Positions 1 to 8,541 of a DNA stretch of 64,000 nucleotides are shown in pieces (positions within the stretch are counted from its first letter, which is position 1; every line of letters begins with the position of its first letter). Below the pieces are notes generated by a model. That model worked only from the letters and a program-made list of their open reading frames with translations, did no database searches and was not told where the DNA came from. Origin of the DNA: an uncultured bacterium (lineage in GTDB: Bacteria > Planctomycetota > UBA1135 > GCA-002686595). A program made the position numbers and the translations under genes. Where the stretch lies: positions 1-64,000 of the forward strand of contig CALBMX010000110.1 in assembly GCA_937896235.1 (NCBI GenBank), in the 5' to 3' direction.

Positions 1-94
1 AACTTGTTTTCTGCGGGTCGGGGATATGGCGGCTTGCTTTGTATCCGGTCGGGATAACGGTGGGGCCGTTGTTTTGGGGGGAGTCGAACTTCAT
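1..94 (-). CDS. Possible 5' end of an unknown gene, cut by the window edge
   Basis: An ATG at 94 on the minus strand opens a frame of 31 codons without a stop that runs off the left edge. The visible residues begin MKFDSPQNNGPTVIPTG and give no recognisable domain. No clear ribosome-binding site is seen upstream. It lies on the same strand as the amidase and btuCD genes to its right, so it could be the next gene of that strand, but with only 31 codons this may be chance. Confidence 0.3.
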   Translation of the reverse strand, partial: MKFDSPQNNGPTVIPTGYKASRHIPDPQKTS

Positions 95-251
95 ATGCGG
101 GCGGGGGTTCGGGCGTTTGGCGAGGGGGGGGGCGAGTGCTTAGCTTGACCAGTAGATCACGCGGTCGGGTTGAGTGCAATACGGAGATACTGGTCTTTTT
201 TTTGATCGCGCGGGCTGGCTCGGCTGGGCGTTTCGCTGGGGGCCCGAATCT
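95..251. other. Gap without recognised gene
   Basis: This stretch lies between the amidase stop codon and the possible partial gene at the left edge. It contains a run of eight T on the plus strand near 206-213 but no stable hairpin on the side that would make it a terminator for the minus-strand gene. The small plus-strand frames here overlap the 3' end of the amidase gene in antisense and look spurious. Confidence 0.4.
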
Positions 252-1070
252 TTATTTTATAGGGCTCTTGCCTTGTTCCATTCCGGCGACGGCCTCCAGC
301 ACCATGGGGCCGAAATCTCTCCACAAATCGGCGTCGGAGAACTTTTCGGTTTCGGAGGGGAGTTCAATGGTCAAAATGGGGACTCCCAAATCGAGACCTA
401 CGTAACTTCCTAGGGACCCAGGTCGACTCCCCAATTGCTTTACGGGCAGGCCGCTTGCGTTGCTTAATCGGTCGGCCAAGGCTTGGCCTGGGCCGTCGAA
501 ATCGATCACTTGTAGAGGCTGGTGGATGGAGAACACACGGGTGGGCTTGTACCGGTTTAGCAGTTCTTGGATCGCTTGGGATTCGGGTTCGGACAGAGGC
601 TGGGCGCCGTGACGAGTACTCGGGTTGAAGTTGCTCGAATTGAAGTTGCGGTTCAGATCTATACCGTTTGCGTTACCTCGTGTTCTGGAGAAGCGGCCGT
701 CTGGGTTTGCGTTGGGCAGGATGATTACGCGCTTTCCCTCGGTAAGGCTGGGGTTCGCCTGAAGGTGCGTGATGAGCATCTCCAATAAGGGCGCCCCCGC
801 ATCCTCATTGCCGTGGATTACTGCGAGCAGGAAGACGGTGTCCGTTCCGCCTCCTAGAATCGTGTATAGGATCGGGCGCCCCCGGTGGGTTTTGGCGATC
901 TCGATTCCCGCTTTCGTACGAGGCGGATGTGCTAGAGAGTGCGACTCGGCAGATCCACTTTTAGAGGGATCGACGTTTGCGTGTAGTCCCGGATCATTGT
1001 TGGTGGACTCGGTGCTTGCGCAGGCGATCAGGACAAACGGCAGGACGAAGAGCAGGGGGAGAGATTTCAT
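252..1070 (-). CDS. MpaA-like M14 zinc carboxypeptidase, lipoprotein
   Basis: Zinc metallopeptidase of the M14 family, closest in motif layout to murein-peptide amidase MpaA, which cleaves the gamma-D-Glu/meso-Dap bond of released murein peptides. The 272-residue protein begins with a lipoprotein signal peptide (LIAC, Cys17). Visible catalytic features are the zinc ligands H86 and E89 (HGNE), NPDG at 122-125, DLNRNF at 138-143, the third zinc ligand H183 (SIHQPLQ) and the catalytic Glu236 (TIELP). I chose the ATG at 1070 because AAGGAG sits six bases upstream; an in-frame start 48 bases further out would place the signal peptide internally. It follows btuD by 26 bases, so it may be read from the same transcript. 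A lipoprotein anchor would move the activity from the cytosol, where E. coli MpaA works, to the envelope. Confidence 0.85.
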   Translation of the reverse strand: MKSLPLLFVLPFVLIACASTESTNNDPGLHANVDPSKSGSAESHSLAHPPRTKAGIEIAKTHRGRPILYTILGGGTDTVFLLAVIHGNEDAGAPLLEMLITHLQANPSLTEGKRVIILPNANPDGRFSRTRGNANGIDLNRNFNSSNFNPSTRHGAQPLSEPESQAIQELLNRYKPTRVFSIHQPLQVIDFDGPGQALADRLSNASGLPVKQLGSRPGSLGSYVGLDLGVPILTIELPSETEKFSDADLWRDFGPMVLEAVAGMEQGKSPIK

Positions 1071-1096
1071 AGGACTCCTTGATGTGCCCCCGTATG

Positions 1097-1915
1097 TTAC
1101 TCGTCGCCGCTTCGCCACGGCAGTACGAAGGGGCGGTCGGCGGAAGGTTCACATCCCCTGAATTCCATGCGCCCGAATGTAAGGCCCTTGCCGTAGATCG
1201 GCTCCAGTGCGGCGGGGGAGAGGACTTTGTCCGCGTCTCCTCGGCAGGCCACCCGGCCACGGTCGAGCAGGACGAGCGAGGTCGCAAACTGGCTGGCCAA
1301 GTTGAGCTCGTGAGTGACCACCAAAATGGCGCGCCCGGATTTGGCAAGCTCGGCCAGCAACTCAAAGATCGCGAGTTGATGTCCCGGGTCCAAGCTGTTC
1401 GTTGGCTCGTCGACAAGTAGGAGCGGAGAGCCCTGAGCTAATGCGCGCGCGATCAGGACACGCTGCCGTTGGCCACCGGAAAGTCGGGTGAGTAGCCGGC
1501 CCTCCAAACCCTCGCAATCACAGGCCTGGAGCGCATTGCGCACGGCTTGACGATCGGCCGCGCTAGGGCCGCGCCATGGGCTGAGGAAGGCGTAGCGGCC
1601 ACCCAAAACGAAATCGTCGACGTGGACTTCGGGCAGGGTCACCAGAGATTGAGGGACGACGGCGACTTGCCGCGCGCGCTCCTTGTGGCTCAGGTTTGCG
1701 ATGGGCATGCCGTTAAGGGTGACGCCTCCCGAGGCGGGCGCGTCCAGTCCGGCAAGCATACGGATCAGGGTAGACTTGCCCGCGCCGTTGGGGCCGATGA
1801 CCGCAACGAGTTCACCTGCGCGGACTTGACCCGAGACCCCACGCAGAGCGCGCAAGCTCTCGGCCGCGGTGTTTCCCTTGTACTCAAATACGAGGTCATT
1901 GAAGTGGAGTTCCAT
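1097..1915 (-). CDS. btuD: ABC transporter ATP-binding protein, BtuD/FecE type
   Basis: Cytoplasmic ATPase of a type II importer, energising uptake through the neighbouring FecCD-family permease. The 272-residue protein has Walker A GPNGAGKST at 41-49, the ABC signature LSGGQ at 145-149, Walker B LLLVDE at 165-170, and a switch His in VVTHEL. The ATG at 1915 overlaps the permease stop (TAATG), which indicates translational coupling; the open frame extends far upstream but only as antisense to btuC's own frame. The cobalamin riboswitch ahead of the operon supports vitamin B12 or another corrinoid as substrate rather than siderophore or haem, which the family alone cannot distinguish. Confidence 0.85.
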   Translation of the reverse strand: MELHFNDLVFEYKGNTAAESLRALRGVSGQVRAGELVAVIGPNGAGKSTLIRMLAGLDAPASGGVTLNGMPIANLSHKERARQVAVVPQSLVTLPEVHVDDFVLGGRYAFLSPWRGPSAADRQAVRNALQACDCEGLEGRLLTRLSGGQRQRVLIARALAQGSPLLLVDEPTNSLDPGHQLAIFELLAELAKSGRAILVVTHELNLASQFATSLVLLDRGRVACRGDADKVLSPAALEPIYGKGLTFGRMEFRGCEPSADRPFVLPWRSGDE

Positions 1916-2994
1916 TACCAGGCCTCCATCGAGCTGCGGTTTCGCATCAAGAGCAACAGGAAGAACGGGCCCCCCAAGAGCGACATGATGACACCCGGCG
2001 GAAGTGCCGCGTGGCCAAGCACTATGCGCTGCGCGAGGTCGGCGCCACACAGCAGAACAGGGCCGCCGAGTAGGCAGAGCCAAAGTAAGCTGCGGTGCGA
2101 TGGACCTGTGAACGTGCGTAGGATGTGGGGCGTGATCAATCCGACGAAGGCGATCTGGCCGGCTACGGAAACCGCGAGGGCCGCGCAGAGCGCTCCCGCG
2201 CCGAGCGAAACCCACTTTACGCGACTGGTGTTCACGCCCAAGCTATGGGCGTCGTCCTCGCCGGTGGCGAACAGGTCCAGCTCGTTGGCGACCCGTGGAA
2301 TGATCGTGATGGTGGCAGCTAGGCCGATCCAAATCGTCGCGACGTGGAATGCCGAGCGGTCCTCCAGGCGGCCGAAGGTCCAGGTCATTAGCGCGCGCAT
2401 CAAGTCCGCCTCCTCCACCGCGAAACGCTGGATGGCGGCGATAGCGCCTCCGACGATTGCGTTGACCGCGATTCCTGTCAGCAATAAAGTGGGTACGGAG
2501 ATGCGCCCGCGCGATGTGGCAAACATGGTGACCATCGCCGTGGTGAGAAGCGCGCCGACAAACGCGGCGGCGGAGATGGCAAAGGGTGCGTATCCGGCAG
2601 CGCGTTCGATCAGGAAGAAGCTGCCGGTGGCCCCTGACAGCAGGATAATCATGATGGATGCGCCCAAACTCGCACCGGCTGTGACACCGATGATGGCAGG
2701 CGACGCGAGCTGGTTCCGAAAGACTCCTTGGAACAGCGCGCCCGAAAGGGCAAGCGCTGCGCCGACACCTATAGATGTGAACAGCTTATAGAGGCGCAAC
2801 TCGGCGATCGTCTGCAGGGACCCCCCCAAAGGCTCGCCGATTCCGATCCAGCCGAGCAAGCCCCGGAGTGTGTCGACCAAACCGATGCGCTCGGTCGAGC
2901 CAAGCTCGAGAGATCCCAAGCTGATCCCCACCAGAAGTACGACCAGGATTCCGGCGACAAGGCGCGGTGATGCGAAATTGCGCTCCCGGCTCAT
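1915..2994 (-). CDS. btuC: FecCD-family ABC permease, cobalamin uptake
   Basis: Inner-membrane permease of the BtuC/FecCD family, 359 residues, about ten transmembrane helices. Family-typical stretches include LALSGALFQGVFRNQLASP, the LLLTGIAVNAIVG helix, GQIAFVGLITPH and the C-terminal LPPGVIMSLLGGPFF. It imports a substrate handed over by a periplasmic binding protein; the riboswitch about 125 bases upstream marks the substrate as cobalamin. It is the first gene of the btuC-btuD unit and overlaps btuD by one base. Start ATG at 2994; the ribosome-binding site is weak, as expected if initiation is exposed or hidden by the riboswitch. Confidence 0.87.
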   Translation of the reverse strand: MSRERNFASPRLVAGILVVLLVGISLGSLELGSTERIGLVDTLRGLLGWIGIGEPLGGSLQTIAELRLYKLFTSIGVGAALALSGALFQGVFRNQLASPAIIGVTAGASLGASIMIILLSGATGSFFLIERAAGYAPFAISAAAFVGALLTTAMVTMFATSRGRISVPTLLLTGIAVNAIVGGAIAAIQRFAVEEADLMRALMTWTFGRLEDRSAFHVATIWIGLAATITIIPRVANELDLFATGEDDAHSLGVNTSRVKWVSLGAGALCAALAVSVAGQIAFVGLITPHILRTFTGPSHRSLLWLCLLGGPVLLCGADLAQRIVLGHAALPPGVIMSLLGGPFFLLLLMRNRSSMEAW

Positions 2995-3115
2995 GGGCGA
3001 AACGCCTCGCTAGCGGTCGATGGTGGCCTGGGATCGCACGCTCGCATGCCATGCTTCGTGGCCGCTTGAGCTGCATCCCGCGTTTGGAAATCCATGGGGA
3101 GCCCTTTTGCGGAGA

Positions 3116-3236
3116 AGTGCGAGGGAGAGTTTTCTGGCTCGTGCACACTGGGTTTTCCAGGTCGCACTCACAGTGGCGGCACCGCGCCGGTTTTGCACCG
3201 GCTTGCCTCAGACTCGCGGAATAAATTTGTACACAC
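3116..3236 (-). promoter_or_regulatory. Cobalamin riboswitch
   Basis: Read on the minus strand, the segment carries the conserved B12-aptamer core: AAGCCGGTGCAAAACCGG, then GCCGCCACTGTGA, a helical arm GTGCGACC...GTGTGCAC, and the B12-box GAGCCAGAAAACTCTCC at about 3125-3141. Known aptamers of this class bind adenosyl- or other cobalamins and shut off expression of uptake genes. It lies ahead of btuC only; the divergent binding-protein gene is not under its control. Boundaries are approximate. Confidence 0.88.
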
Positions 3237-3384
3237 ACTCTAACCTGCTCACGGGCAAGTGCACCGCCCGGCGTGCTTTCCTCTTTCGATCTCGCAAAGT
3301 TGCCCCGTCGGGGAAAATGCCGCAATCCCAGAAGCTGCCGCGATTTTTAGCCGCTCGTGGGCGCCAGAAGATACATTCCGCAGC

Positions 3385-4314
3385 ATGAGTCTCTCTCGAC
3401 AGCTCTCAGTGCTTTGGCCCTCCGGGCTCGTGTTTGCCTTCGCGCTTACGGTCCTATCCTGCGGTCTGCCGCCGGTCGTCTCCACAAAAGTGGGCAAGCC
3501 GATGCGTGTATTGCCCACAAACGCGACGGCCGTCGACTACGTTTTCGACCTGATCGACGAGTCGCGTGTCGTGGCGCTCCCCGATACCGTGAGCGACTAC
3601 GCGACCGTCGACGTGGACTTCACGAAATGGACAGGGGACCGCGCGTTCCACGAGTTTTCGGCGGAGGTGATTTTGTCTTTTGATCCCGACCTTGTCGTGG
3701 TCAGCCCTTGGCAAGATCAGAGCACGATCGATCGCTTGATCGAGAGCGGCGTGCAAGTTGTCGAGTTGCCTCCTGTTGACGAGCTGGACGATATTCGCGG
3801 TGCGATCCGTAAGACGGCGCTCGCCCTTGGCGAAGTGCAAAGAGGCGAGCAGCTCCTGGCGGACTTTGACGCGCGGGCACTGGCCCTCCAGGAGGCCTGG
3901 GGTAAACGGGGCGTGGTTCGAGGCCTTGTGTACACAAACTACGGCTCGGGTGGTTGGGCGGCTGGAAGCGGAACGACGGCCCACCAACTAATGCAACTTG
4001 CGGGTGTTTCGAACGTCGCTGCCGAGGGCGGTCGCGTTGGCCATGACGGCGTGGACATCGAGACCCTGCTCGACTTTGATCCCGACGTTTTGGTGATCAG
4101 CAAGCCGAGCCGCGACTACGGCGTGACGCGCAATTATCTAGATGGAGAGGAGGCGCTACAAGAGCTCCGCGCCATCCGCGACAGCTGTATCATCGAGCTA
4201 CCCGCCGGACTCTTCAGCACAGCTTCGCATCATCTGGTCGACGGAGCGGAGTCTTTGGCCCGCGAACTCGACGCCCTGATAGCAGCTGGAAGGCTGACTC
4301 CCGCACCGAAGTGA
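3385..4314 (+). CDS. btuF: Periplasmic cobalamin-binding protein, BtuF-like
   Basis: Substrate-binding protein of the helical-backbone (BtuF/FepB) family, 309 residues, with an N-terminal signal peptide ending in LSC, a possible lipid-attachment site. Family features are RVVALPD near residues 61-67, the ILSFDPDLVVVSPW segment of lobe 1, the long interlobe helix, and VDIETLLDFDPDVLVIS in lobe 2. ATG at 3385 is chosen because it begins directly at the signal peptide; an ATG 126 bases upstream adds a non-hydrophobic leader. Transcribed divergently from btuC-btuD with the riboswitch between them but on the other strand. Probably delivers corrinoids to BtuCD. Confidence 0.78.
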   Translation: MSLSRQLSVLWPSGLVFAFALTVLSCGLPPVVSTKVGKPMRVLPTNATAVDYVFDLIDESRVVALPDTVSDYATVDVDFTKWTGDRAFHEFSAEVILSFDPDLVVVSPWQDQSTIDRLIESGVQVVELPPVDELDDIRGAIRKTALALGEVQRGEQLLADFDARALALQEAWGKRGVVRGLVYTNYGSGGWAAGSGTTAHQLMQLAGVSNVAAEGGRVGHDGVDIETLLDFDPDVLVISKPSRDYGVTRNYLDGEEALQELRAIRDSCIIELPAGLFSTASHHLVDGAESLARELDALIAAGRLTPAPK

Positions 4315-4408
4315 TCTGCAGGCCCCCCCTGCGAATCTAACGATTCCGGCTGCCCACTCCGGAAACCTTGTCGCGCAAGGGGCGGCGCTGATTACACTCG
4401 CCGGCACG

Positions 4409-5095
4409 ATGACATTGCTTCGAATCGAAAACCTAAAGGTGAGCTTTCGGGATCCAGGGGGCGACCTGTCTGTGATCCTGGACGTGCCCCAGCTTGAGAT
4501 GGCGCAGGGTGAACACGTTTGCCTTGCAGGCCGCAGTGGTTCGGGCAAGACGACCCTGCTGAATGCGATCGCCGGGATTAGGCGGACGGACGAGGGGGTT
4601 GTCGAGGTCTCCGGAACCGATGTCGCTAAGCTGAGCGAATCCCAGCGCGACCGCTTTCGAGCTCTCAACATCGGTTATGTCTTTCAGACGTTCCACTTGT
4701 TGGGCGCCTACACGGCGCTGGAGAACGTACTGATGGGAATGCTGTTCGGCGCGGGCCCCGACCGCGTGTTTGCGGCGAAACTACTCGACGAACTTGGTCT
4801 GGGCGACCGACTACGCCACAAACCTCACCAACTCTCCATAGGTCAGCAGCAGCGGGTCGCCTTAGCGCGCGCACTCGCCAACAAGCCGAAACTCGTACTC
4901 GCCGACGAGCCGACAGGTAGCCTAGACCCCGGAAGCTCACTTGAGGCCCTTGGCCTCATGCGGCGCGCTTGCACCGAACATGGCGCGGGTTTGCTGGTTG
5001 TCAGCCACGATCAAAAGGTGATCGACGATTTTGAGAACCACCTAGATCTCGCCGCGATCAACCGCGCCGCGAAGGGGCACGGGGGGGGCGCGTGA
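4409..5095 (+). CDS. ABC transporter ATPase, LolD/MacB type
   Basis: Cytoplasmic ATPase of a type VII (mechanotransmission) ABC system, 228 residues. Walker A GRSGSGKT at 41-48, signature LSIGQ at 142-146, Walker B LVLADE at 162-167, followed by PTGSLD. The signature has Ile for the first Gly of LSGGQ, which is common in this subfamily. It overlaps the permease gene by four bases (GTGA), so the two are coupled. LolD and MacB are the named relatives; the DUF3299 lipoprotein downstream argues against a plain lipoprotein-release role. Confidence 0.82.
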   Translation: MTLLRIENLKVSFRDPGGDLSVILDVPQLEMAQGEHVCLAGRSGSGKTTLLNAIAGIRRTDEGVVEVSGTDVAKLSESQRDRFRALNIGYVFQTFHLLGAYTALENVLMGMLFGAGPDRVFAAKLLDELGLGDRLRHKPHQLSIGQQQRVALARALANKPKLVLADEPTGSLDPGSSLEALGLMRRACTEHGAGLLVVSHDQKVIDDFENHLDLAAINRAAKGHGGGA

Positions 5096-6402
5096 AGAGC
5101 CTGCTCCTGTATCTCGGCAGCGTGGGTATTATCGTGCTTCGGAGCCTGCGCCAACACGCCCTTTCGAGTTTGGTGACGATCCTTTCAGTGGGTCTCGCGG
5201 CCGGACTTGTGATGAGCGTGTTCAGTGTCGCTCGTCAAAGTCGCGAGGCGTTCTCCGGCGGCCCCGTCGGCTTTGACGCTGTACTCGGCGCGCGCGGCAG
5301 CCAGCTGCAGCTTGTTCTCAACACGGTGTTCCACCTCGAAACTTCCCCGGGCAACATCCCCTGGAGTTTGTACGAGGAGATCGCCGCTCATCCCCGCGTG
5401 GACCTGGCGATCCCCTATGCGGTCGGCGACAACTTCGAAGGGTTTCGCATCGTGGGAACCAACGCCCGCATTTTTGACTCGGTCTACTTTGGCGACAACT
5501 CGGAGAGTAAAACGCTGCTCTCGTTTTCTCCGAACAGCCGCGTGTTTGACGAGGCGCGCCGCGAAGCTGTCATCGGCAGTTTTGTTGCTGCAGAGACAGG
5601 GCTGACACTCGGTTCGCATTTCAACCCTTCCCACGGAGTCTCCGAAATGGGCGCGTCCGCGCTCTCCGATTCGGCGCAACACCACCACGAACAGGAGTAC
5701 GTTGTTGTCGGCGTCTTGGAGCCCAGCGGCACACCGGCGGACCGCGTGCTTTGGATCCCGATCGAAGGCATCTATCGTATGGACGGTCACGTGTTGCGCG
5801 GTGATGGTGAGGTTTTTGCGGCCGAAGACGGACACGAGATCGGCGATGACCACAAAGAAGTCAGCGCCGTGATGCTAAAGCTGAAGAGCAACCGCGACGG
5901 CTTTTTCCTCTCTCAAGAGATCAACGGGGGGCGCACCGATGCCACCCTGGCGTGGCCGATCAGCGCGTCGGTTGCCCAGCTCTTCGACAAGCTCGGTTGG
6001 GTCAGCCGGGTGTTGGAGCTAGTCGCCTATCTCGTTGTGGTTGTCGCCGCCGGATCCATCTTGGCGAGCCTGTACAACACAATGAATGAGCGCCGTCGCG
6101 AGTTCGCCATCTTGCGCTCGTTGGGTGCCCGTCGCCGGACCGTGTTCGCGGTCATCCTTTGCGAGTCGAGTTTGATCGCGTTGTTCGGCAGTCTATTGGG
6201 ATTTGTCTTTTACCTGCTCATCCTATCCGTCGTCGCTGGTGTCGTGCGTGATCAGACGGGTGTGGTCCTAGATGTTTTTGCCTATCACCCTGCCCTTCTT
6301 TGGACACCTATTGGCATGCTCGGTGTCGGCGCCATCGCCGGATTGCTTCCCGCAAGGAAGGCCTATTCCACGGATGTAGCCGAGACCCTCAGCCGCTCTT
6401 AA
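5092..6402 (+). CDS. FtsX/MacB-like ABC permease with His-rich periplasmic domain
   Basis: Inner-membrane protein of 436 residues with the four-helix FtsX topology: one helix near 18-45, a large periplasmic domain, then three C-terminal helices from about 300 on, ending in LLPARKAYSTDVAETL. The start is GTG at 5092 inside the ATPase stop. The periplasmic domain contains His-rich stretches (SAQHHHEQE and EDGHEIGDDHKE), suggestive of metal binding. From memory, ATPase/FtsX-permease/DUF3299 sets occur beside zinc-regulated genes in gammaproteobacteria; zinc handling is therefore an inference, not shown. Confidence 0.8.
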   Translation: MKSLLLYLGSVGIIVLRSLRQHALSSLVTILSVGLAAGLVMSVFSVARQSREAFSGGPVGFDAVLGARGSQLQLVLNTVFHLETSPGNIPWSLYEEIAAHPRVDLAIPYAVGDNFEGFRIVGTNARIFDSVYFGDNSESKTLLSFSPNSRVFDEARREAVIGSFVAAETGLTLGSHFNPSHGVSEMGASALSDSAQHHHEQEYVVVGVLEPSGTPADRVLWIPIEGIYRMDGHVLRGDGEVFAAEDGHEIGDDHKEVSAVMLKLKSNRDGFFLSQEINGGRTDATLAWPISASVAQLFDKLGWVSRVLELVAYLVVVVAAGSILASLYNTMNERRREFAILRSLGARRRTVFAVILCESSLIALFGSLLGFVFYLLILSVVAGVVRDQTGVVLDVFAYHPALLWTPIGMLGVGAIAGLLPARKAYSTDVAETLSRS

Positions 6403-6406
6403 CGTT

Positions 6407-7060
6407 ATGAAACGCTCCTCTCTGCAAGCCCTCTGTCTGCTTAGCGCACTCGGTCTGACCGCGTGTGGAGGTGAAGAGACCCCGAAGCCCTTTGTCCCGA
6501 TTCAGGGGGCGGCGATCGATGGATCGGACGATGCGATTGCAGCTGCGGCACCTGAAGGTGAGGACCTGCCGGCTCCGGTGGTTGAGGATGCCCCAGCTCC
6601 CGAAGTTATTGTCGAGCCTAAAACGGAAGGACCTTTGGAGCTGACGTTTTGGGAGCTCGCGCTTGAGGAGCTCGACGCCGACGCCATGTTGGACGCTTTT
6701 TTGTTTCCGGAAGAGTGGAGCGATGAAGAGCGCGAAGAGCTCGCATTCCCACCCGACCTGCTCGATCTGGTCGGTCGTGAGATCACACTTGAGGGTTACA
6801 TAATTCCCGGCGAAGTCTTGGATGGTAACCTGCGAGACTTCATGTTGGTGCGCGACCTGCAGGCTTGCTGCTTCGGTGGTGCGCCCCGCCCCGATGAGTG
6901 GATTGACGTCGTCATGGACAAGGAGTCATCGGCGAAATACCACCGCTATCTGCCCGTGTTGGTGACGGGAACTTTCAGTCTAGGTGGGGAGCAGGACAGC
7001 ACCGGGAAAGCCTTGGGCGTATTCAAGTTGGCCGGAAAATCCTTGTCGGCCGAGGACTAA
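6407..7060 (+). CDS. DUF3299 lipoprotein
   Basis: Secreted lipoprotein of 217 residues with signal peptide and lipobox LTAC (Cys20), an acidic Pro/Ala/Glu-rich linker to about residue 75, and a C-terminal DUF3299 domain. Recognisable is the pattern EITLEGYIIPG...DFMLVRDLQACCFG, with two adjacent Cys that often form part of a conserved Cys motif in this family. It starts four bases after the permease stop, so it belongs to the same operon. Function of the domain is not established; a periplasmic partner of the ABC pair is likely. Confidence 0.78.
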   Translation: MKRSSLQALCLLSALGLTACGGEETPKPFVPIQGAAIDGSDDAIAAAAPEGEDLPAPVVEDAPAPEVIVEPKTEGPLELTFWELALEELDADAMLDAFLFPEEWSDEEREELAFPPDLLDLVGREITLEGYIIPGEVLDGNLRDFMLVRDLQACCFGGAPRPDEWIDVVMDKESSAKYHRYLPVLVTGTFSLGGEQDSTGKALGVFKLAGKSLSAED

Positions 7061-7132
7061 TCCGGCCCGGTACTCGGCTCTGGATCGACAGGGAGGTCCC
7101 TCCACGAGAGTCCCGTCAATACGCAGTGCGCT

Positions 7133-8179
7133 TTAGCTGCGGCTTAGTACAAACAGGAACTCGGTATTGCGTAGCTTGCCGGGTTTGCCGACGCGCTTGC
7201 CTTTGGGGTTGTGGATTCCAATCTGAGCTCCGACGTAGCGTTTGTAGTCCACTTCGATGACATCCAGTGTGCCGTGGGGCGCAAGCATTGCGCTGATGTC
7301 CTCTCGCTGCAGGTAGCCTTCATTGTTAAAGGAGAGCACGAGGTGTTGGACGCGCTGTCCAGCCAAACATGCGCTGATGACTTCGTGCAGGGCGCTGGCG
7401 ATTCTAGGCTTCGAGTTGAAGTCGCTGCTGCGCTCGCGGCAATCCACGCGCTTGCGTGCCACGCCGTAGGACTCCGGCGCATCCCAGCGAACAAGTGTCT
7501 CCCAAATGTGGTAGTTGCCAAGGTACTTGTGCTGGTTGTAGGGCGGGTCTAGATAGACAAGATCGGCGCTATCGGCGCAAGCTCGGGCCGCGTCCAGTGC
7601 GTCGATCCCGGTTGCGGTACAGGTGCCATGCTTGCCGTTGCTCAAGACCTCGGGCATCCGTAGCTCCATGTCTTTCTCAGCGCGCGGCGCCCAGGATTTG
7701 AGGTAGGCCATCTGCAAACCCGTCGTCGAATCCACGCGGTCGGCGGCCTCCATGAGTGACACGAGCAAGATCGCTTTGAGCTCCTCTGTCAGCAAGCCGG
7801 CGCCTTCCCATGCGGCGATCTGATTTCGCATGGCATCCACGCGCGCACCGTTCTTTGGAGTGAAGAAGCGGCTCTCCTCGCAGAAGGTTTTGGTGAAATA
7901 CCCGGCCTGCGGAGAGAGGGCCATCAGCTGCTCGATACGGAGGCCCGCCTCGGCCCTATGCGTCTCTAGATCAGCCTGAACATAGCAGCGCGCTAGCGTC
8001 TCTGCATAGGCGTTGTGATCGTTAGAGATGACTTGATACCCCGCCTTCTTGCACGCGTGGCCCACTCGGGATGTGCCCGAAAACAGGTCGGCAATGCAGG
8101 TTGGTTTAGGGTCCAGGGCGCCAAAGACCTCGAGCAGGCGAGGAATCAGCGTGCGTTTGGAGCCGAGGTATTTGATCAT
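7133..8179 (-). CDS. D12-class DNA adenine N6-methyltransferase
   Basis: Predicted DNA methyltransferase of 348 residues. The N-terminal MIKYLGSKRTLI, the SAM-binding FSGTSRVG (33-40) and the catalytic DPPYN (211-215) with preceding LVYL mark the alpha-class (D12/Dam-like) adenine methyltransferases. It would transfer a methyl group from SAM to adenine in a short recognition site. No restriction endonuclease or specificity subunit is adjacent, so it appears to be an orphan enzyme with a possible epigenetic or mismatch-repair role. It is convergent with the DUF3299 gene and divergent from the small gene to its right; about 60 bases separate the two starts. Confidence 0.85.
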   Translation of the reverse strand: MIKYLGSKRTLIPRLLEVFGALDPKPTCIADLFSGTSRVGHACKKAGYQVISNDHNAYAETLARCYVQADLETHRAEAGLRIEQLMALSPQAGYFTKTFCEESRFFTPKNGARVDAMRNQIAAWEGAGLLTEELKAILLVSLMEAADRVDSTTGLQMAYLKSWAPRAEKDMELRMPEVLSNGKHGTCTATGIDALDAARACADSADLVYLDPPYNQHKYLGNYHIWETLVRWDAPESYGVARKRVDCRERSSDFNSKPRIASALHEVISACLAGQRVQHLVLSFNNEGYLQREDISAMLAPHGTLDVIEVDYKRYVGAQIGIHNPKGKRVGKPGKLRNTEFLFVLSRS

Positions 8180-8241
8180 GCGTTGATGGGGGGTACGACA
8201 GAGACAGCAACATCGCCCGTCCTCCTGCTATCCTACGCGAC

Positions 8242-8541
8242 ATGAACGTCATAGCCGATATCTGTGTGGTGCCCTTTACGGGGGAAGTTAGTGTTCGTCG
8301 AGAAGTCGCGCAAGCTCACGCGATCCTAAAGGCCACCGGTTTGCCCGTGAACCTGCACGGCTACGGGACCAATATCGAGGGCGATTTTGACGTAATCATG
8401 TCCGCGCTTAAAGAGATTCATGAGGTGCTTCACGCAGGGGGCGCCCAGCGCATCTCAACGTCGATACGCTTGGGCTCACGCATCGATAAAGAGCAGTCTG
8501 TGCAGGACAAAATCGACGCGGTGCAGTCGGAGCTCAGCTAG
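8242..8541 (+). CDS. MTH1187/YqgV-family thiamine-binding protein
   Basis: Small 99-residue protein of the MTH1187 (DUF77) family, ferredoxin-like fold, members of which bind thiamine or a related ligand and often form tetramers. Family marks are the N-terminal DICVVPF, the LHGYGTNIEGD segment and STSIRLGSRIDK near the C terminus. No signal peptide, so cytoplasmic. Overlaps the convergent acetyltransferase gene by four bases at the stop codons. No thiamine genes are nearby. Confidence 0.82.
   Translation: MNVIADICVVPFTGEVSVRREVAQAHAILKATGLPVNLHGYGTNIEGDFDVIMSALKEIHEVLHAGGAQRISTSIRLGSRIDKEQSVQDKIDAVQSELS

Noticed and set aside
1547-2791. Plus-strand open frame of 414 codons
   Set aside because: It is antisense to btuC and btuD, has no recognisable domain and an unnatural Arg/Ala/Thr composition that follows from the GC-rich codons of the true genes.
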